A stretch of DNA of 64,000 nt from Congeria kusceri (taxonomy: Eukaryota > Mollusca > Bivalvia > Myida > Dreissenidae): positions 9,901,425 to 9,965,424 of the forward strand of contig CM051026.1 of NCBI GenBank assembly GCA_027627225.1, written 5' to 3'. Positions 23,454-33,961 of this stretch are shown in pieces. A program made the position numbers and the translations under genes. The notes beneath the pieces are model-generated. The model saw nothing but the letters and a program-made list of their open reading frames with translations. It was not told the DNA's origin and did no database searches. Numbering within the stretch: position 1 is the stretch's first letter; each line of letters opens with the position of its first letter.

Positions 23454-24123
23454 GCAAGATTGCCATAAGGCCTAGGTCGCTCACCTGAGAGGCTAAGGAA
23501 CTACTGTTCTGAGCAAGTTTCATGAAGATTTGGCAAAAAATGTGACCTCTAGAGTGTTCACACGCTTCTTTTTCAATTTGGCCTGGTGACCTAGCTTTTG
23601 ACCCCATGTGACCTGGTTTCGAATGTGTCTCAGATATCATTTGGACAAATGTTCTGAGCAAGTTTCATGATGATTGGCTTATAAATGTGGCATCTAGAGT
23701 ATTCACAAGCTTTTTTCTTAAATTTGCCCTGGTGACTTGATGATTGGGCTACAAATGAGGCCTCTAGAGTGTTCACAAGCTTTTTCTTCAATATGGCCTG
23801 GTGATATATTTTTGGACCCCACGTGACCCAGTTGCGTACTCAACTATTATTAAAGCAAATGTTCTGCGCAAGTTTCTAGAAGATTGGGTAAAAAATATGA
23901 TTTCAAGAGTGTTCACAAGCTTTTTAATCAATTTGACCTAGTGACCTAGTTTTTGACCCCACATGACCCAGTTTCAAACTTTTCAGAGATATCATTAGAG
24001 CAAATATTCTCGGCAAGTTTCATGAAGGTACAATAAATGTGGCCTCTAGGGTGTTCACAAGGTAAATGTTAACGACGCACGATGCACAAATGGCGATCAC
24101 AAAGTTGTGCTCAGGTGAGATAC
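23454..24123. mobile_element. array-type element nested in its own family
   Basis: An internal left end (GCCATAAGG then CCTAGGTCGCTCACCTGAG, from 23454) and an internal right end (GTTGTGCTCAGGTGAGA, to about 24123) lie within F1. Across the insert, the outer element reads GATATCATA | ACAAATGATC..GAGCAAG. This restores the usual GATATCATAAGAACAAATG line almost exactly, so one copy has inserted in another. Confidence 0.7.
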
Positions 24124-24951
24124 AAACAAATGATCAGAGCAAGATTAATGTTGATTGGGCAAGAAATGTCACTTCTGGAGTGTTCACAAGCTTTTTTTCA
24201 ACTTGACCTAGTGATCTAGTATTTTACACTACATGATCCAGTTTCGAACTCGTCCGAGATATCATTGGGACAAATGTTCTGAGCAAGTTTCATGAAAATT
24301 GGCCAATAAATGTGGCCTCTAGAGTCTTCACAAGGTTCATATTGACGACGAACGATTCACGACTGACAAAAGGCGATCACAAAAGTTCACCATGGGCATG
24401 TTGTGCTCAGGTGAGCTTAAAAATTGGTCCCATCGGGTTCGAACCCAGGACCTCCGGATTAAAAGGCTATCACCTTAACCACTCGGCCATTCTGACTTGC
24501 ATTATTTACTTCATGTAAGTGTTCCACGTGTTGTCAACAATTTCAACAAAATTAACAGAAACACTCCTATTTATTCCAGTGTTGTCAACAATTTCAACGA
24601 AATTAACAGAAACACTCGGTTTTTACAGTATATTTCTAGGTCCATAGTGTTATTTTTACAGTATATTTCTAGGTCCATAGTGTTGTTTTGCTCCTTTGTA
24701 TACAATGTTCTTTTATTTTTGGAATCGGTGACAAAAAGTTGAACAATTATCAATTCGTCAATCTGTGAACAGGTCCCTTTAATGTAATCATTATCTGAAT
24801 ATTAATACAACAAACAACAATATAGCAGTTATCACATATGTGTTTTCAATGTTTATGAACAACATCAAAGACAAAGGTGAAATAATCGAAGTTTTATTCA
24901 CACTCAAACTATAAAATGTTTTTATTTTAGATAACAGATAACAAATATTAA

Positions 24952-27897
24952 CAAGACAGCCACAAGGCCCTAGGTCGCTCACCTGAGGGGCTAAGGAACT
25001 TAACTCTTTTTAGCAAGTTTCATGAAGATTCAGCTAACAATTTGGCCTCTAGAGTGTTCAAAAGATTTTTTTCAATTAGACCTGGTGCCCTAGCTTTTTA
25101 CCCCATGTCGCCTGGTTTCGAAATTGTTGCAGATATCATTGCAACAAATGTTCTAAGCAAATTTATTAGTATATAAATGTGGCCTCTATAGTGTTCACAA
25201 GCTTTTTCTTTAATTTGGCCTGGTGACCTAATTTTTTACCCCACATGACCCAGTTTTGAACTAATCTGAGATAACATTGAAAAAAAATTATGAGCAAGTT
25301 TCAAGAAGATTGGGCAAACAATTTGTTTTCTAGTGTTCACAGGTTTTTTCTTCAATTTGCCCTCGTTGCCTAGTTTTCGATCCTAAGTGACCCAGTTTTG
25401 AACCCATCTGAGATATCATTGGGACAAATGTTCAAAGCATGATGATTGGGCTATTAATGTGGTCTCCAGAGTGTTCACAAACTTTTTTCTTCAATTGGGC
25501 CTGGGGACCTAGTTTTTTACCCCACCTGACCCAGTTTCAAACTTATCTGAGATATCATCCTGGTGTCCTAGTTTTTGACCCTAGGTGACACAGTTTCAAA
25601 CTTGTTTGAGATATTATTCAAACAAATGTTCTGAGCAAGTTTTAAGAAGATTGGGTTAAAAAATATGACTTCTAGGGTGTTCACAAGCTTTATATTTAAT
25701 ATGACCTAGTGATCTAGTTTTTGTCCCCACATAACCAAGTTTCAAACTCGTTCGAGATATTATTAGAACAAATGTTCTGGGCAGGTTTCATGAAGATTGG
25801 GCAATAAATGTGGCCTCCAGAGTGCCCACAAGCTTTTAAGTTTTCAATATAGCCATATAAGGAAAACTGCCTCGTTCCCTGACAAATGTTCTGAGCAAGT
25901 TTCATGTTGACTGGGCAAAAAATTTGACTTTTGGAGCGTTCATAAGCTTTTTCTATAGCCCTATAAGAAAAACTGTGTCGCCCTCTGGCGGCCATGTTTT
26001 CAACGGAGCGGAACCATTTTTGAATTTGGCCTAGATATCATAAGAACAAATGTTCTGAGCAAGTTTCATGTTTAATGGGCTAAAAATGTGACTTCTAGAG
26101 TGTTCACAAGCTTTTTCTTCAATTTGACCTAGTGACCTAGTTTTTCCACATAAAACAGTTTCAAACTCATTCGAGATATCATTGGGACAAATGTTCTGGG
26201 CAAGATTCACGAAGATTGGGCAATAAATGTGGCCTCTAGAGTGCTCACAAACTTTTTAAAGTTTTCAATAGAGCCATATAAGGAATACTGCGCCGCCCCG
26301 TGGCAGCCATGTTTATCAACGGAGTGGAACTGTTTTCGAACTCAGCTGAGATATCATAAGAAAAAATGTTCTGAGCAAGTTTAATGTTGATTAGGCCAAA
26401 AATGTGACTTTTTGAGCGTTCACAATCTTTTTCTATAGCCATATAAGGAAAACTGCCCCGCCCCCTGACAGCCATGTTTTTCAATGGAGCGGAATTATTT
26501 TCGAATTTGGCCTAGATATAACAATAACAAATGTCCGGAGCAACGTTCATGTTCATTGGGTTAAAAAAATTTGATTTTTAGAGTGTTCACAAGCTTTTTC
26601 TTTAAGTTGAATATTGACCTAGGTTTTGGCAAGACATGACCCAGTTTCGAACTCCTTCGAGATATCATAGGGACAAATGTTCTGGGCAAGTTTCAAGAAG
26701 ATTGGGCAATAAATGTGGCCCTTAGTGTGTTCACAAGCTTTTTAATTTTCAATATAGCTAGCTATATAAGGAAAACTGCCCCGCACCCTTGCAGCCATGT
26801 TTTTTAAACAGAGAGGAACCATTTTCGAACTCGGCTAAGATATCATAAGAACAAATGTTACAAACTTTTTCTATAGCCATATAAGGAGAAACTGCTCCGT
26901 CCCCTGGTGGCCATGTTTTTCAACGGAGCGGAATATTTTCGAAAGCGACAGAGATATCATAAGAACAAATATTCTGAGCAAGTTTCTTGTTGATAGGGCA
27001 AAAAATTTGATTTCTAGAGTGTTCACAAGCTTTTTCTTCAATTTGACCTAGTGACCTAGTTTTTGAACCCACATGACCAAGTTTCAAATTCAATCGAGAA
27101 ATCATTGGGACAAATGTTCTGGGCAAGTTTCATGAAGATTGAGCAATAAATGTGGCCTCTAGAGTGTTCACAAGCTTGTCAAAGTTTTCAATATAGCCAT
27201 ATAAGGAAAACTGCCCCACCCTGTGGCAGCCATGTTTTTCAATGGAGAGGAACAATTTTCGAACTCGGCTGAGATATCATAAGAACAAATGTTCTGAGCA
27301 AGTTTCATATTGATTGGGCTAAAAATGTGACTTCTGGAGTATTCACAAGCTTTTTTCTATAGCCATATAAGGAAAACTGCCCCGCCCCCTGGCAGCCATG
27401 TTTTTCAATGGAGCGGAACCATTTTCCAACTCGGCCGAGATATCATAAGAACGAATATTCTGTGCAAGTTTCGTGAGAATTGGTTAAAAAATGTCACTTC
27501 TAGAGTGTTCACAAGCTTTTTTTCTATAGCTATATAAGGAAAACAGCCCCACCCCCTGGCGGCCATGTTTTTCAAAGGACCGGAGCCATTTTCGAACTCT
27601 GCTAAGATATCATTAGAACAAATGTTCTGAGCAAGTTTCATGCTGATTGGGCAAAAAATATGTGTACACAAACTTTTTCTTCTACTTGACCTAGTGACCT
27701 AGTTTTTGACCCCACATGACCCAGTCTCAACCTTGGCTAAGATATCATTGGGACAAATGTTCTGGGCAAGTTTCATAAAGATTGGCCAATAAATGTGGCC
27801 TCTAGGTAAATGTTGACGACGCACGACGGACGACGCATGCCAAACAAAAGGCAATCACAAAAGCCCACCATGAGCACGTTGTGCTCAGGTGAGCTAA
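24952..27897. mobile_element. array-type element F2
   Basis: It runs from ACAAGACAGCCACAAGGCCC and GGTCGCTCACCTGAG to GAGCACGTTGTGCTCAGG and TGAGCTAAAAA. About 2.95 kb of diverged 160-180-bp units carry alternative segments: CCATATAAGGAAAACTGCCC with CCTGGCGGCCATGTTTTTCA, versus GACCTAGTGACCTAGTTTTT. A short perfect hairpin GAGCAC-GTT-GTGCTC (27873-27887) lies just inside the right end. There is no coding capacity. Confidence 0.85.
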
Positions 27898-28236
27898 AAA
27901 TAACAATAGAACAATAATCACATAATGACGTCAACAATGCATATTACGTAAATGATTAAATTAAATTTAAAGCTGTCAAATCACTGCAAAAATTCTCAGC
28001 TATTCTTAATTTTTAATAATTCAAATACAAGTATTTATACAATACAGTGTCATGTTTTCAAGTAACTGATCAAATAAATGTCTAACATGTATGTATAAAT
28101 GACAGTCGGTCTAAAAATAGCGAGTGTCATGTACATGTATATTTATGTACAAACATTAACTTCTAAACTAAATAGTTTTTGTCATTTTGGCATACAGTAC
28201 ATGTTGACTGGTTAAGTTATGTAAAATGCAATAGCA
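27898..28236. other. intergenic, downstream of the B-box/NHL gene
   Basis: AT-rich spacer between element F2 and the candidate poly(A) signal. Nothing else is recognised. Confidence 0.5.
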
Positions 28237-28242
28237 TTTATT
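28237..28242 (-). terminator. candidate poly(A) signal
   Basis: AATAAA on the minus strand about 255 bases after the stop codon of the B-box/NHL gene. It is the clearest such hexamer in the immediate downstream sequence. The true cleavage site cannot be seen. Confidence 0.5.
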
Positions 28243-28495
28243 TAAGACAAAGACGGTAGAATATAATTCACAATGTCCAAAAATACACTGTTATTTTAGG
28301 ATAAAGATATTGTTTACACAAACATATTGTAGATCCTAAACCACAATTGTGTTTTGAAACATAACACAATACACAATACATAAATTTGAAAAATAATACA
28401 TTACACAATACATAAGTTTCAATATAAATACATAAGGTCATTTTAAGATAACCATATTTGTTATTATACAAATGTCTGATACATGTAAAAGTAAG

Positions 28496-28845
28496 CTATT
28501 GCACTTTGAACACAAGGATATTGTTGTTCCATTGTCCCACAATGATGGAGGCTGTGTGCCTGTTGTAGCAGACTGACACTGGGACCCCCACTCCATCCCT
28601 GCGTGTAGCCAGAGTGGCCAGCTTCTTCCTGCCCTCCCTGTCCACCTGTATGATAGTCTGTGACAGGCCTCCACTGACCAATACCTGGCCTGCAGGTGTC
28701 ACATGTACACCACGTGGGAGTTTTAGTTCAGGGTCCTCCAATGTAGAGAGTACTGACCCATCCCTGGCCAGGGTGAGGAGCTTGTGCTGGGAGTAGTTGG
28801 AGACGTATATACGATCCCCAGTGGGACTCACAGCACATATCTCTA
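28496..28845 (-). CDS. exon 3 of the B-box/NHL gene
   Basis: The acceptor CTGTTTTGCAG|TAGAGATATG uses the leftover G to make a Val codon, then E-I-C-A-V-S-P-T-G-D. It encodes the last 115 residues, with NHL-like blades (R-I-Y-V-S-N-Y-S, G-V-H-V-T-P-A-G-Q-V-L-V), and ends in TAG at 28496-28498. Confidence 0.9.
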
Positions 28846-31800
28846 CTGCAAAACAGAGTCACATCAAGATATTAAAGTACTTTAAATGTTTAATAATGTT
28901 AATACACAAACTGCAGTGACATTGTATTATTAATGCGTCGTTAAACAGACAATTACGCATCTTAAAGATCTGCATAAAATCCAATAATAATAAATATTTT
29001 AGTGTGACAGGAAGGTTCTGTATCAATTTATTGCCTAAAAGTTTGACACATTGACTGGTGAGTTAGAATTGAAGTCTACCACAAATACATAGATGTAAAC
29101 GATTACACGGTACAGTGAACATGTACACATGAATGTGTAACTATATGCAGTAATAACAGATTTCCTATACATGTATACATGAATGTGTGTCAGCTGATGC
29201 AACTATGGCATATGCAGTATTCATAGATTTTCTATACATGTATACACGATTACTGACATCTGCGTTATTCTATAGCTGACACAGGCTGACATATTTATAA
29301 CATGCACATGTACATTATAATAACAGAAGTTAAGCTTTTACGACAGGAAATATGTTTCAAAACAACCTGAAATAAAACTTCTCTTTTGTTCTTCTACACA
29401 AGTAAACAAAAGCCAGTTGTTATTTAAACAGTTTTACAAATACAAATCTATTAATTTAACAAATTTCAACTACGACAATTTAAAGTTTATTTACTTCATA
29501 TAACGTTTGGAAACACGATGAATTATGAAACAATAATGCACGTATATTTACTTGAAAACATCAAAATATAAACAGCAGGTCACAGAGTGTGTCATTGATT
29601 TGCACTCACGGTCTATTTATAGACATGCCATGAAGTCAGAAGTGACAGTTAAAATGCTTGATTACTCATATATATAAATCAATAATATTGAAAATCATTC
29701 TTAACTGCTGTTGTAATAATAAACTGACACCTGTACATTCTACAACTATGCAGTCTTACAATTACTTTATAATACATATTTCTAATAATATCCGGATGAA
29801 CCCGCCATGATTCTAACCTGTATCACCACATGATGTATCCTGATACAGCTTGCTGACCAGTTTCCCACTCAGCGTGTACTTGTACAGTGCAGTACTATCA
29901 GTGACATACAGCTCCCCCTGGTGGTGGGCGATACCTTCACAGTGATGTTGTAACTGAAGCTTCCTGCCCTTCACCAGCTGCCCATTGTTGACAGAGATAA
30001 ACTGGATCCCATGTGTGTTAGCATCATTCACAGTAACAGCAACTTCACTGTGTGTTATATGACATATGTCACATGGAGCAGTAGACACATCACAATGAGT
30101 AAGCACCCTGTACTGCTGGTTCAGCAGCTTTAATTTCTTATTACTGTAGTCTACAACAAGAATCTGGCCATCAGGGAGAACACATATGCCACTGATATAG
30201 CATGCTTTTGAATCACTTGGTATGCGCACATCATACTCTGACTTTCCTTTAACAGTCAATACTTGGTCTGGATTTCCCTGTACTGTAAATGCCTGAGTAC
30301 TGGGAAAAATGCACCCCAGACCTGATAGTTTGGACAGGTACTCCTCAATGTCGCTGTTAGCATAGAATATTACTGAGCGTTCAAATGGAATAGAATTCTC
30401 CTTCAGGTATTTTTCAGACTTTTGTATTTTGTCCACACATTTCTGGCTGGCTATAAAGGAGAGTTCCTCCTTGCTCTTATCACTTATGTCCTGTATGGCC
30501 TGGTGAAGTTTTTTCAACTGATCCCGAAGTCTGGTGCAGTTCTCAACATCTGTCTTGAGAGAAGCTTGGAGGCTCGTCAGTGTTGCTTTCATTTCATTCA
30601 AGGTGTTTCTTTCTATCTTGTCTAAAGCTGCATTTATATTTCGGCGTGTTTCTTTGACATTTTGTAATTGTTCATTATATGACCCCTGCACAGACTGAAT
30701 ACTGGCCTCTTGTTTATTTTGCAGGCTCTTCATTTCTTCTAGAATAGATTCGAGCTTGGCAGACAGTTGCTGCAGGTTGGATGACTTTTGTTTGGCTGAC
30801 TCAGATATGAGTGTCACTTTAGCACACAGTCTGAAAGGAAAAAATAAACATATTCATATTATAATAAAATGTGGAGGATATTTAGGTGAAATAACATCAA
30901 TATTCAGACAATATACACAATCTTGTTTCGAACCATGTGCCATGGTAATGGTCTACATATATATACCCAATAATTAGATGCACTCAATACCTGTAACATT
31001 TGTGTACTAAATTTTCCATAACACTTAACTTATGCATATGCAGCATAAACATGAAAAGCACAGCATTGAAATCATTACTACCTTGTTCACGAAAAGGCAA
31101 TATTGGAATGTGTTACTAATATCAATGCAAGGTGGTATTGAAGTTAGCCTCTATTGCCCTCCAACTGTACTTATACCTGTTATACATACATTCATTTTAG
31201 AATGTAATACCCAGGTATTTTGTTTCTCAGCTATTTATGTGGATACCAAAACCACGTATATACAGGAAGTATCAAACTGCAATACTGCATTTAACAATGT
31301 GGTTTCTTGAGATGATAGTGTGTAAATGTTGTCATCAACTGGATTCTTCAATAGATTGTGATTAGTGTTCATATCAATACCTATTTAATTAGCAGTAAAA
31401 TTCAATGCACCCATAAATATATATGGTCTAAAATAGACAACTAGATCTAACAAACTTCTTAATCTTACTCTTAAGAAAATAATTGACGGGTAATCGTTGG
31501 TTATTGCGGTAATAACCAACGGTTTGGAGTTCCGATGCGTAGGTGGTGTGATTGGAACGACAGACCGTTGGTTATTCCCGCAATAACCGACGCTTAACTG
31601 TCAATTATTTCGATTCTAACAAGATCTTACAGATTTATATAATTTGTCTGTATTTTTAAAGGTTATTAATGAAAACTATATTTATCTATACTCTGCCCAT
31701 TTCCGCAAAGTACATTCACATGTGCGTTTCAGTGACGTCAATACATCATAACAATTCAAAATGACATCAGCTTCATAGAAAAATCAATGTGAACGGCATA

Positions 31801-33961
31801 CTTAGTGATAAATACAGTGAAAATATTATGCTGACAAACGCAATTTAAAAGCATATTAACGAATCGTAAAACGTTTTTTTGTGATCTTAAATATAAAATA
31901 TGTAGTACAAATGTGGTTTTATTGAGCAACATAATGGAAAACTACTTAATATATGACATTTTTGCTATTGAGAGTTAAACGTGTGCATTTTACGAAACAA
32001 TTTCTTCGAATTTCCAGAACAATTTTTAAAAATTTGGCTCCGCCTATAGTTTATTGCAGAATAACCCATGGTCGATTTTCTTCCTTGTCTATGGACAGCT
32101 AGCCATGTGCCGTGTAAGAATAGTAAATACAAGAGCTGTCAGAGGTCAGCGCGCTCGACTATTCTAAGTATTTCAGTTGGTACACATTTTGGATAGTGAA
32201 AGGGGCATACATTTGTTAAAATACAATATTTTTAAGTGAAGCCTTGTATAGTTTATAAATTTTTGGAACAAAAACTTAAACCACAAAGTCTGAGTACAAT
32301 GTGGGCTAACTCTGCCAAAATAAGAAACAAGAGGTATGGGTAATGTTGCCCCTGATACTAGAGTTGATGACAAAGGTTAGTTCCAAGTTTCAAGTGAATA
32401 ACTTATGTAGTTTTGAAGTTACCAAACCGTTGAATATAAACTTTAAATAGAGTTATGGGTAATGTTGCCCCTGGTACTAGAGTTGATGATAAAGGTTTGT
32501 TCCAAGTTTTAAGTAAATAACTTATGTAGTTTTGAAGTCACAAAACTTTTGAATATAAACTTTAAACAGAAAAACTATGTGAACAAGGGACATAACTCTA
32601 TCAAAATACAAAATAGAGTTATGGGGAATGTTCACCCTGATAATGGAGTTGATTACAAAGGTATATTCCAAGTTGCAAGTGAATAGCTTTTGTAGTATTG
32701 AAGTAACAAAACTTTTCAATATTAACTTTAACCAGAAAATCTATGTGAAAAATGGGCATAACTCTGTCAAATACAAAACAGAGTTATAGGGAATGTTGCC
32801 ATTCATACTGGAGTTGATGAAAAAGGTTAGTTCCAAGTTTCAAGTGAATAACTTGTGTAGTTTTGAAGTTACAAAACTTTTTAATATAAACTTAGCTAGA
32901 AAATCTTAGTGAAAAAGGGGCATCAATCTGTCAAAATACAAAACAGAGTTATGGGGAATGTTGCCCCTGACACTGGAGTTGATGACAAAGGTTAGTTTCA
33001 AGTTTCAAGTGAATAACTTATGTAGTTTTAAAGTTACAAAACTGTGAATATAAACTTTAACCAGAAAGTCTTTGTGAAAAAGGGGCATAACTCTGTCAAA
33101 ATACACAACAGAGTTATGGGGAATGTTGCCCTTGATACTGGAGTTGATGACAAAGGCTAGTTACAAGTTTAAATTGAATAACTTATGTGGTTTTGAAGTA
33201 ACACAACTTTTGAATTCAAACTTTAACCAGAAAATATAAGTGAAAAAGGGGCATAACACTGTCAAAATACAAACCAGAGTTATGGGGAATATTGCCCCTG
33301 ACACTGGAGTTGATGACAAAGATATATTCCAAGTTTCAAGTGAATAACTTATGTAGTTTTGAAGTTACAAGACTTTTGAATAAAAACTTTAACCAAATTC
33401 AGATGCGGACGCCGACGCCTGGAATTGTAGGCGAGCTCACCTATTCTTCGAAAAGTGGAGCTAAAAATGATCACAACTTATGATGCTCATATATATATAT
33501 GTATATTTATTTTGTGACTTTTTTATGATAATCAATATTACAGTCTTGATCATGCTGCTTTAAAAGTGTATAATTCAGAGTATTGATATCTTAACAATTA
33601 TTTTAGCAAAACAATGTCTAAGATACCTGTGATTAAGAAAAGCACAATTGGCGCAGCACAGCTGACTGTGGTCACTACAGAACATTTTCAAATTTTCATC
33701 TTTGTGTATTTCACATTTCTGTAAGAAATCCTCCACTTCCTTGGCAACTGGCCATTTCTTCATATCTCCCCTTCCATATGTGGTATGTTCTGTGAACAAC
33801 TGACTGTGTAGGCAATTACATTTTCCACAATAAAACTTCTGACATGCCCCACAAAAGAACTCCGCAAATTCAGTGATTTTTTTCTCACCACATGGTGAAC
33901 AACAAAAGTCTACTAGAATGTCAGAACCTTTATTGACAGTTGACTGAGAAAATGTCGCCAT
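28496..33961 (-). CDS. B-box/coiled-coil/NHL-like protein (RING-less TRIM-like), 565 aa, 3 exons
   Basis: Joined exons 33961-33627, 30830-29818 and 28845-28496 give 1698 coding bases. Introns of 2796 and 972 bp have GT/AG ends and the phases match (2, then 1). A first B-box is at residues 21-59 (C21, C24, C37, C40, C45, C48, H52, H59). A second is at residues 83-114 (C83, H86, C95, H98, C103, C106, H111, with C114 as possible last ligand). A coiled coil spans about 118-255. An NHL-like beta-propeller spans about 300-565, with repeats such as I-C-V-L-P-D-G-Q-I-L-V-V-D. There is no RING before the B-boxes, and the first Met opens the usual M-A-T-F start of this bivalve family. TRIM2/3/56/71-type proteins use the propeller to bind RNA or protein and need RING for ubiquitin ligase activity, so this one is more likely a binding or scaffold protein. 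Its substrate is unknown. No frameshift or stop was found. Distal exons could exist upstream as 5' UTR. Confidence 0.9.
28846..29817 (-). other. intron 2 of the B-box/NHL gene
   Basis: AT-rich intron. A segment at about 29110-29250 contains imperfect repeats of ACATGTATACATGAATGTGT separated by about 70 bases. No transposon with clear ends is seen. Confidence 0.8.
29818..30830 (-). CDS. exon 2 of the B-box/NHL gene
   Basis: The acceptor TTTCCTTTCAG|ACTGTGTGC completes an Arg codon and continues L-C-A-K-V-T-L-I. It encodes the coiled coil (K/E/Q-rich, about residues 118-255), a linker and the first propeller blades. The donor is ATACAG|GTTAGA in phase 1. The open frame is uninterrupted over its whole length. 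Confidence 0.9.
31468..31625. mobile_element. foldback element, copy 4
   Basis: The best-preserved palindrome of the family. AAATAATTGAC (about 31477-31487) pairs with GTCAATTATTT (about 31600-31610). CGTTGGTTATTGCGG and TAATAACCAACGG are mirrored by CCGTTGGTTATTCCCG and CAATAACCGACG. The spacer holds GGAGTTCCGATGCGTAGG. It is bounded by TTAAGAAA and CGATTCTAACA, as in the other copies. Confidence 0.75.
31995..32130 (+). repeat. foldback-associated flanking repeat, copy 4
   Basis: CCCATGGTCGATTTTCTTCC, TTGTCTATGGACAGCTAG and CCATGTGCCGTGTAAGAATA align loosely with 6950-7018 and 21003-21072. It ends directly at the start of array element C. Confidence 0.45.
32131..33473. mobile_element. array-type element C
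   Basis: It starts ACAAGAGCTGTCAGAGGTCA and GCGCGCTCGACT, and ends GACGCCGACGCCTGG and AAAGTGGAGCTAAAAA. Between lie about seven units of 165 bp with GGGCATAACTCTGTCAAAAT, GAGTTATGGGGAATGTTGCC, GGAGTTGATGA and AAGTGAATAACTTATGTAG. It is in intron 1 of the B-box/NHL gene and has no coding capacity. The ends resemble those of elements A, D, E and F although the internal unit is different. Confidence 0.85.
33627..33961 (-). CDS. exon 1 of the B-box/NHL gene
   Basis: It encodes residues 1-111 plus two bases of codon 112, covering the first B-box and nearly all of the second. The start ATG is at 33961. The donor reads CACAG|GTATCT. Continuing the frame past the donor gives a non-conserved tail and then a stop, which supports splicing. 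Confidence 0.88.

Larger units (their letters stand above)
22161..24420. mobile_element. array-type element F1 (outer copy)
   Basis: The left end, ACAAGAGAGCCATAAGGCCC then GGTCGCTCACCTGAG, and the right end, GTTGTGCTCAGGTGAGCT, carry an 11-bp inverted GCTCACCTGAG/CTCAGGTGAGC. The interior is diverged units of roughly 160-180 bp. They carry GATATCAT, ACAAATGTTCTGAGCAAG, GGCCTCTAGAGTGTTCACAAG and TTTTTGACCCCACATGACCC. It sits inside the MITE 22027-24778, is itself interrupted at 23454-24123, and contains an unrelated TATAGGAA-rich insert near 22325-22715. No open frame is conserved. Confidence 0.8.
22027..24778 (-). mobile_element. TTAA-flanked MITE interrupted by array elements
   Basis: Terminal inverted repeats AGGGACTTGTTCACAGATT (from 22027) and its partner ending at 24778 are each flanked by TTAA (22023-22026, 24779-24782). 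MITE sequence survives at about 22027-22160 and 24421-24778. A minus-strand tRNA-like core (about 24425-24500, B box GGGTTCGAACCC) lies where the intact copy at 49601-49979 has one. The 2.26 kb between is an array-element insertion. The right part also has short internal duplications (GTTGTCAACAATTTCAAC and TATTTCTAGGTCCATAGTGT, each twice). Confidence 0.8.
30831..33626 (-). other. intron 1 of the B-box/NHL gene
   Basis: A 2.8-kb intron whose distal half is repeat: foldback copy 4, the foldback-associated flank and array element C. The part from 30831 to about 31460 shows nothing recognisable. Confidence 0.8.
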
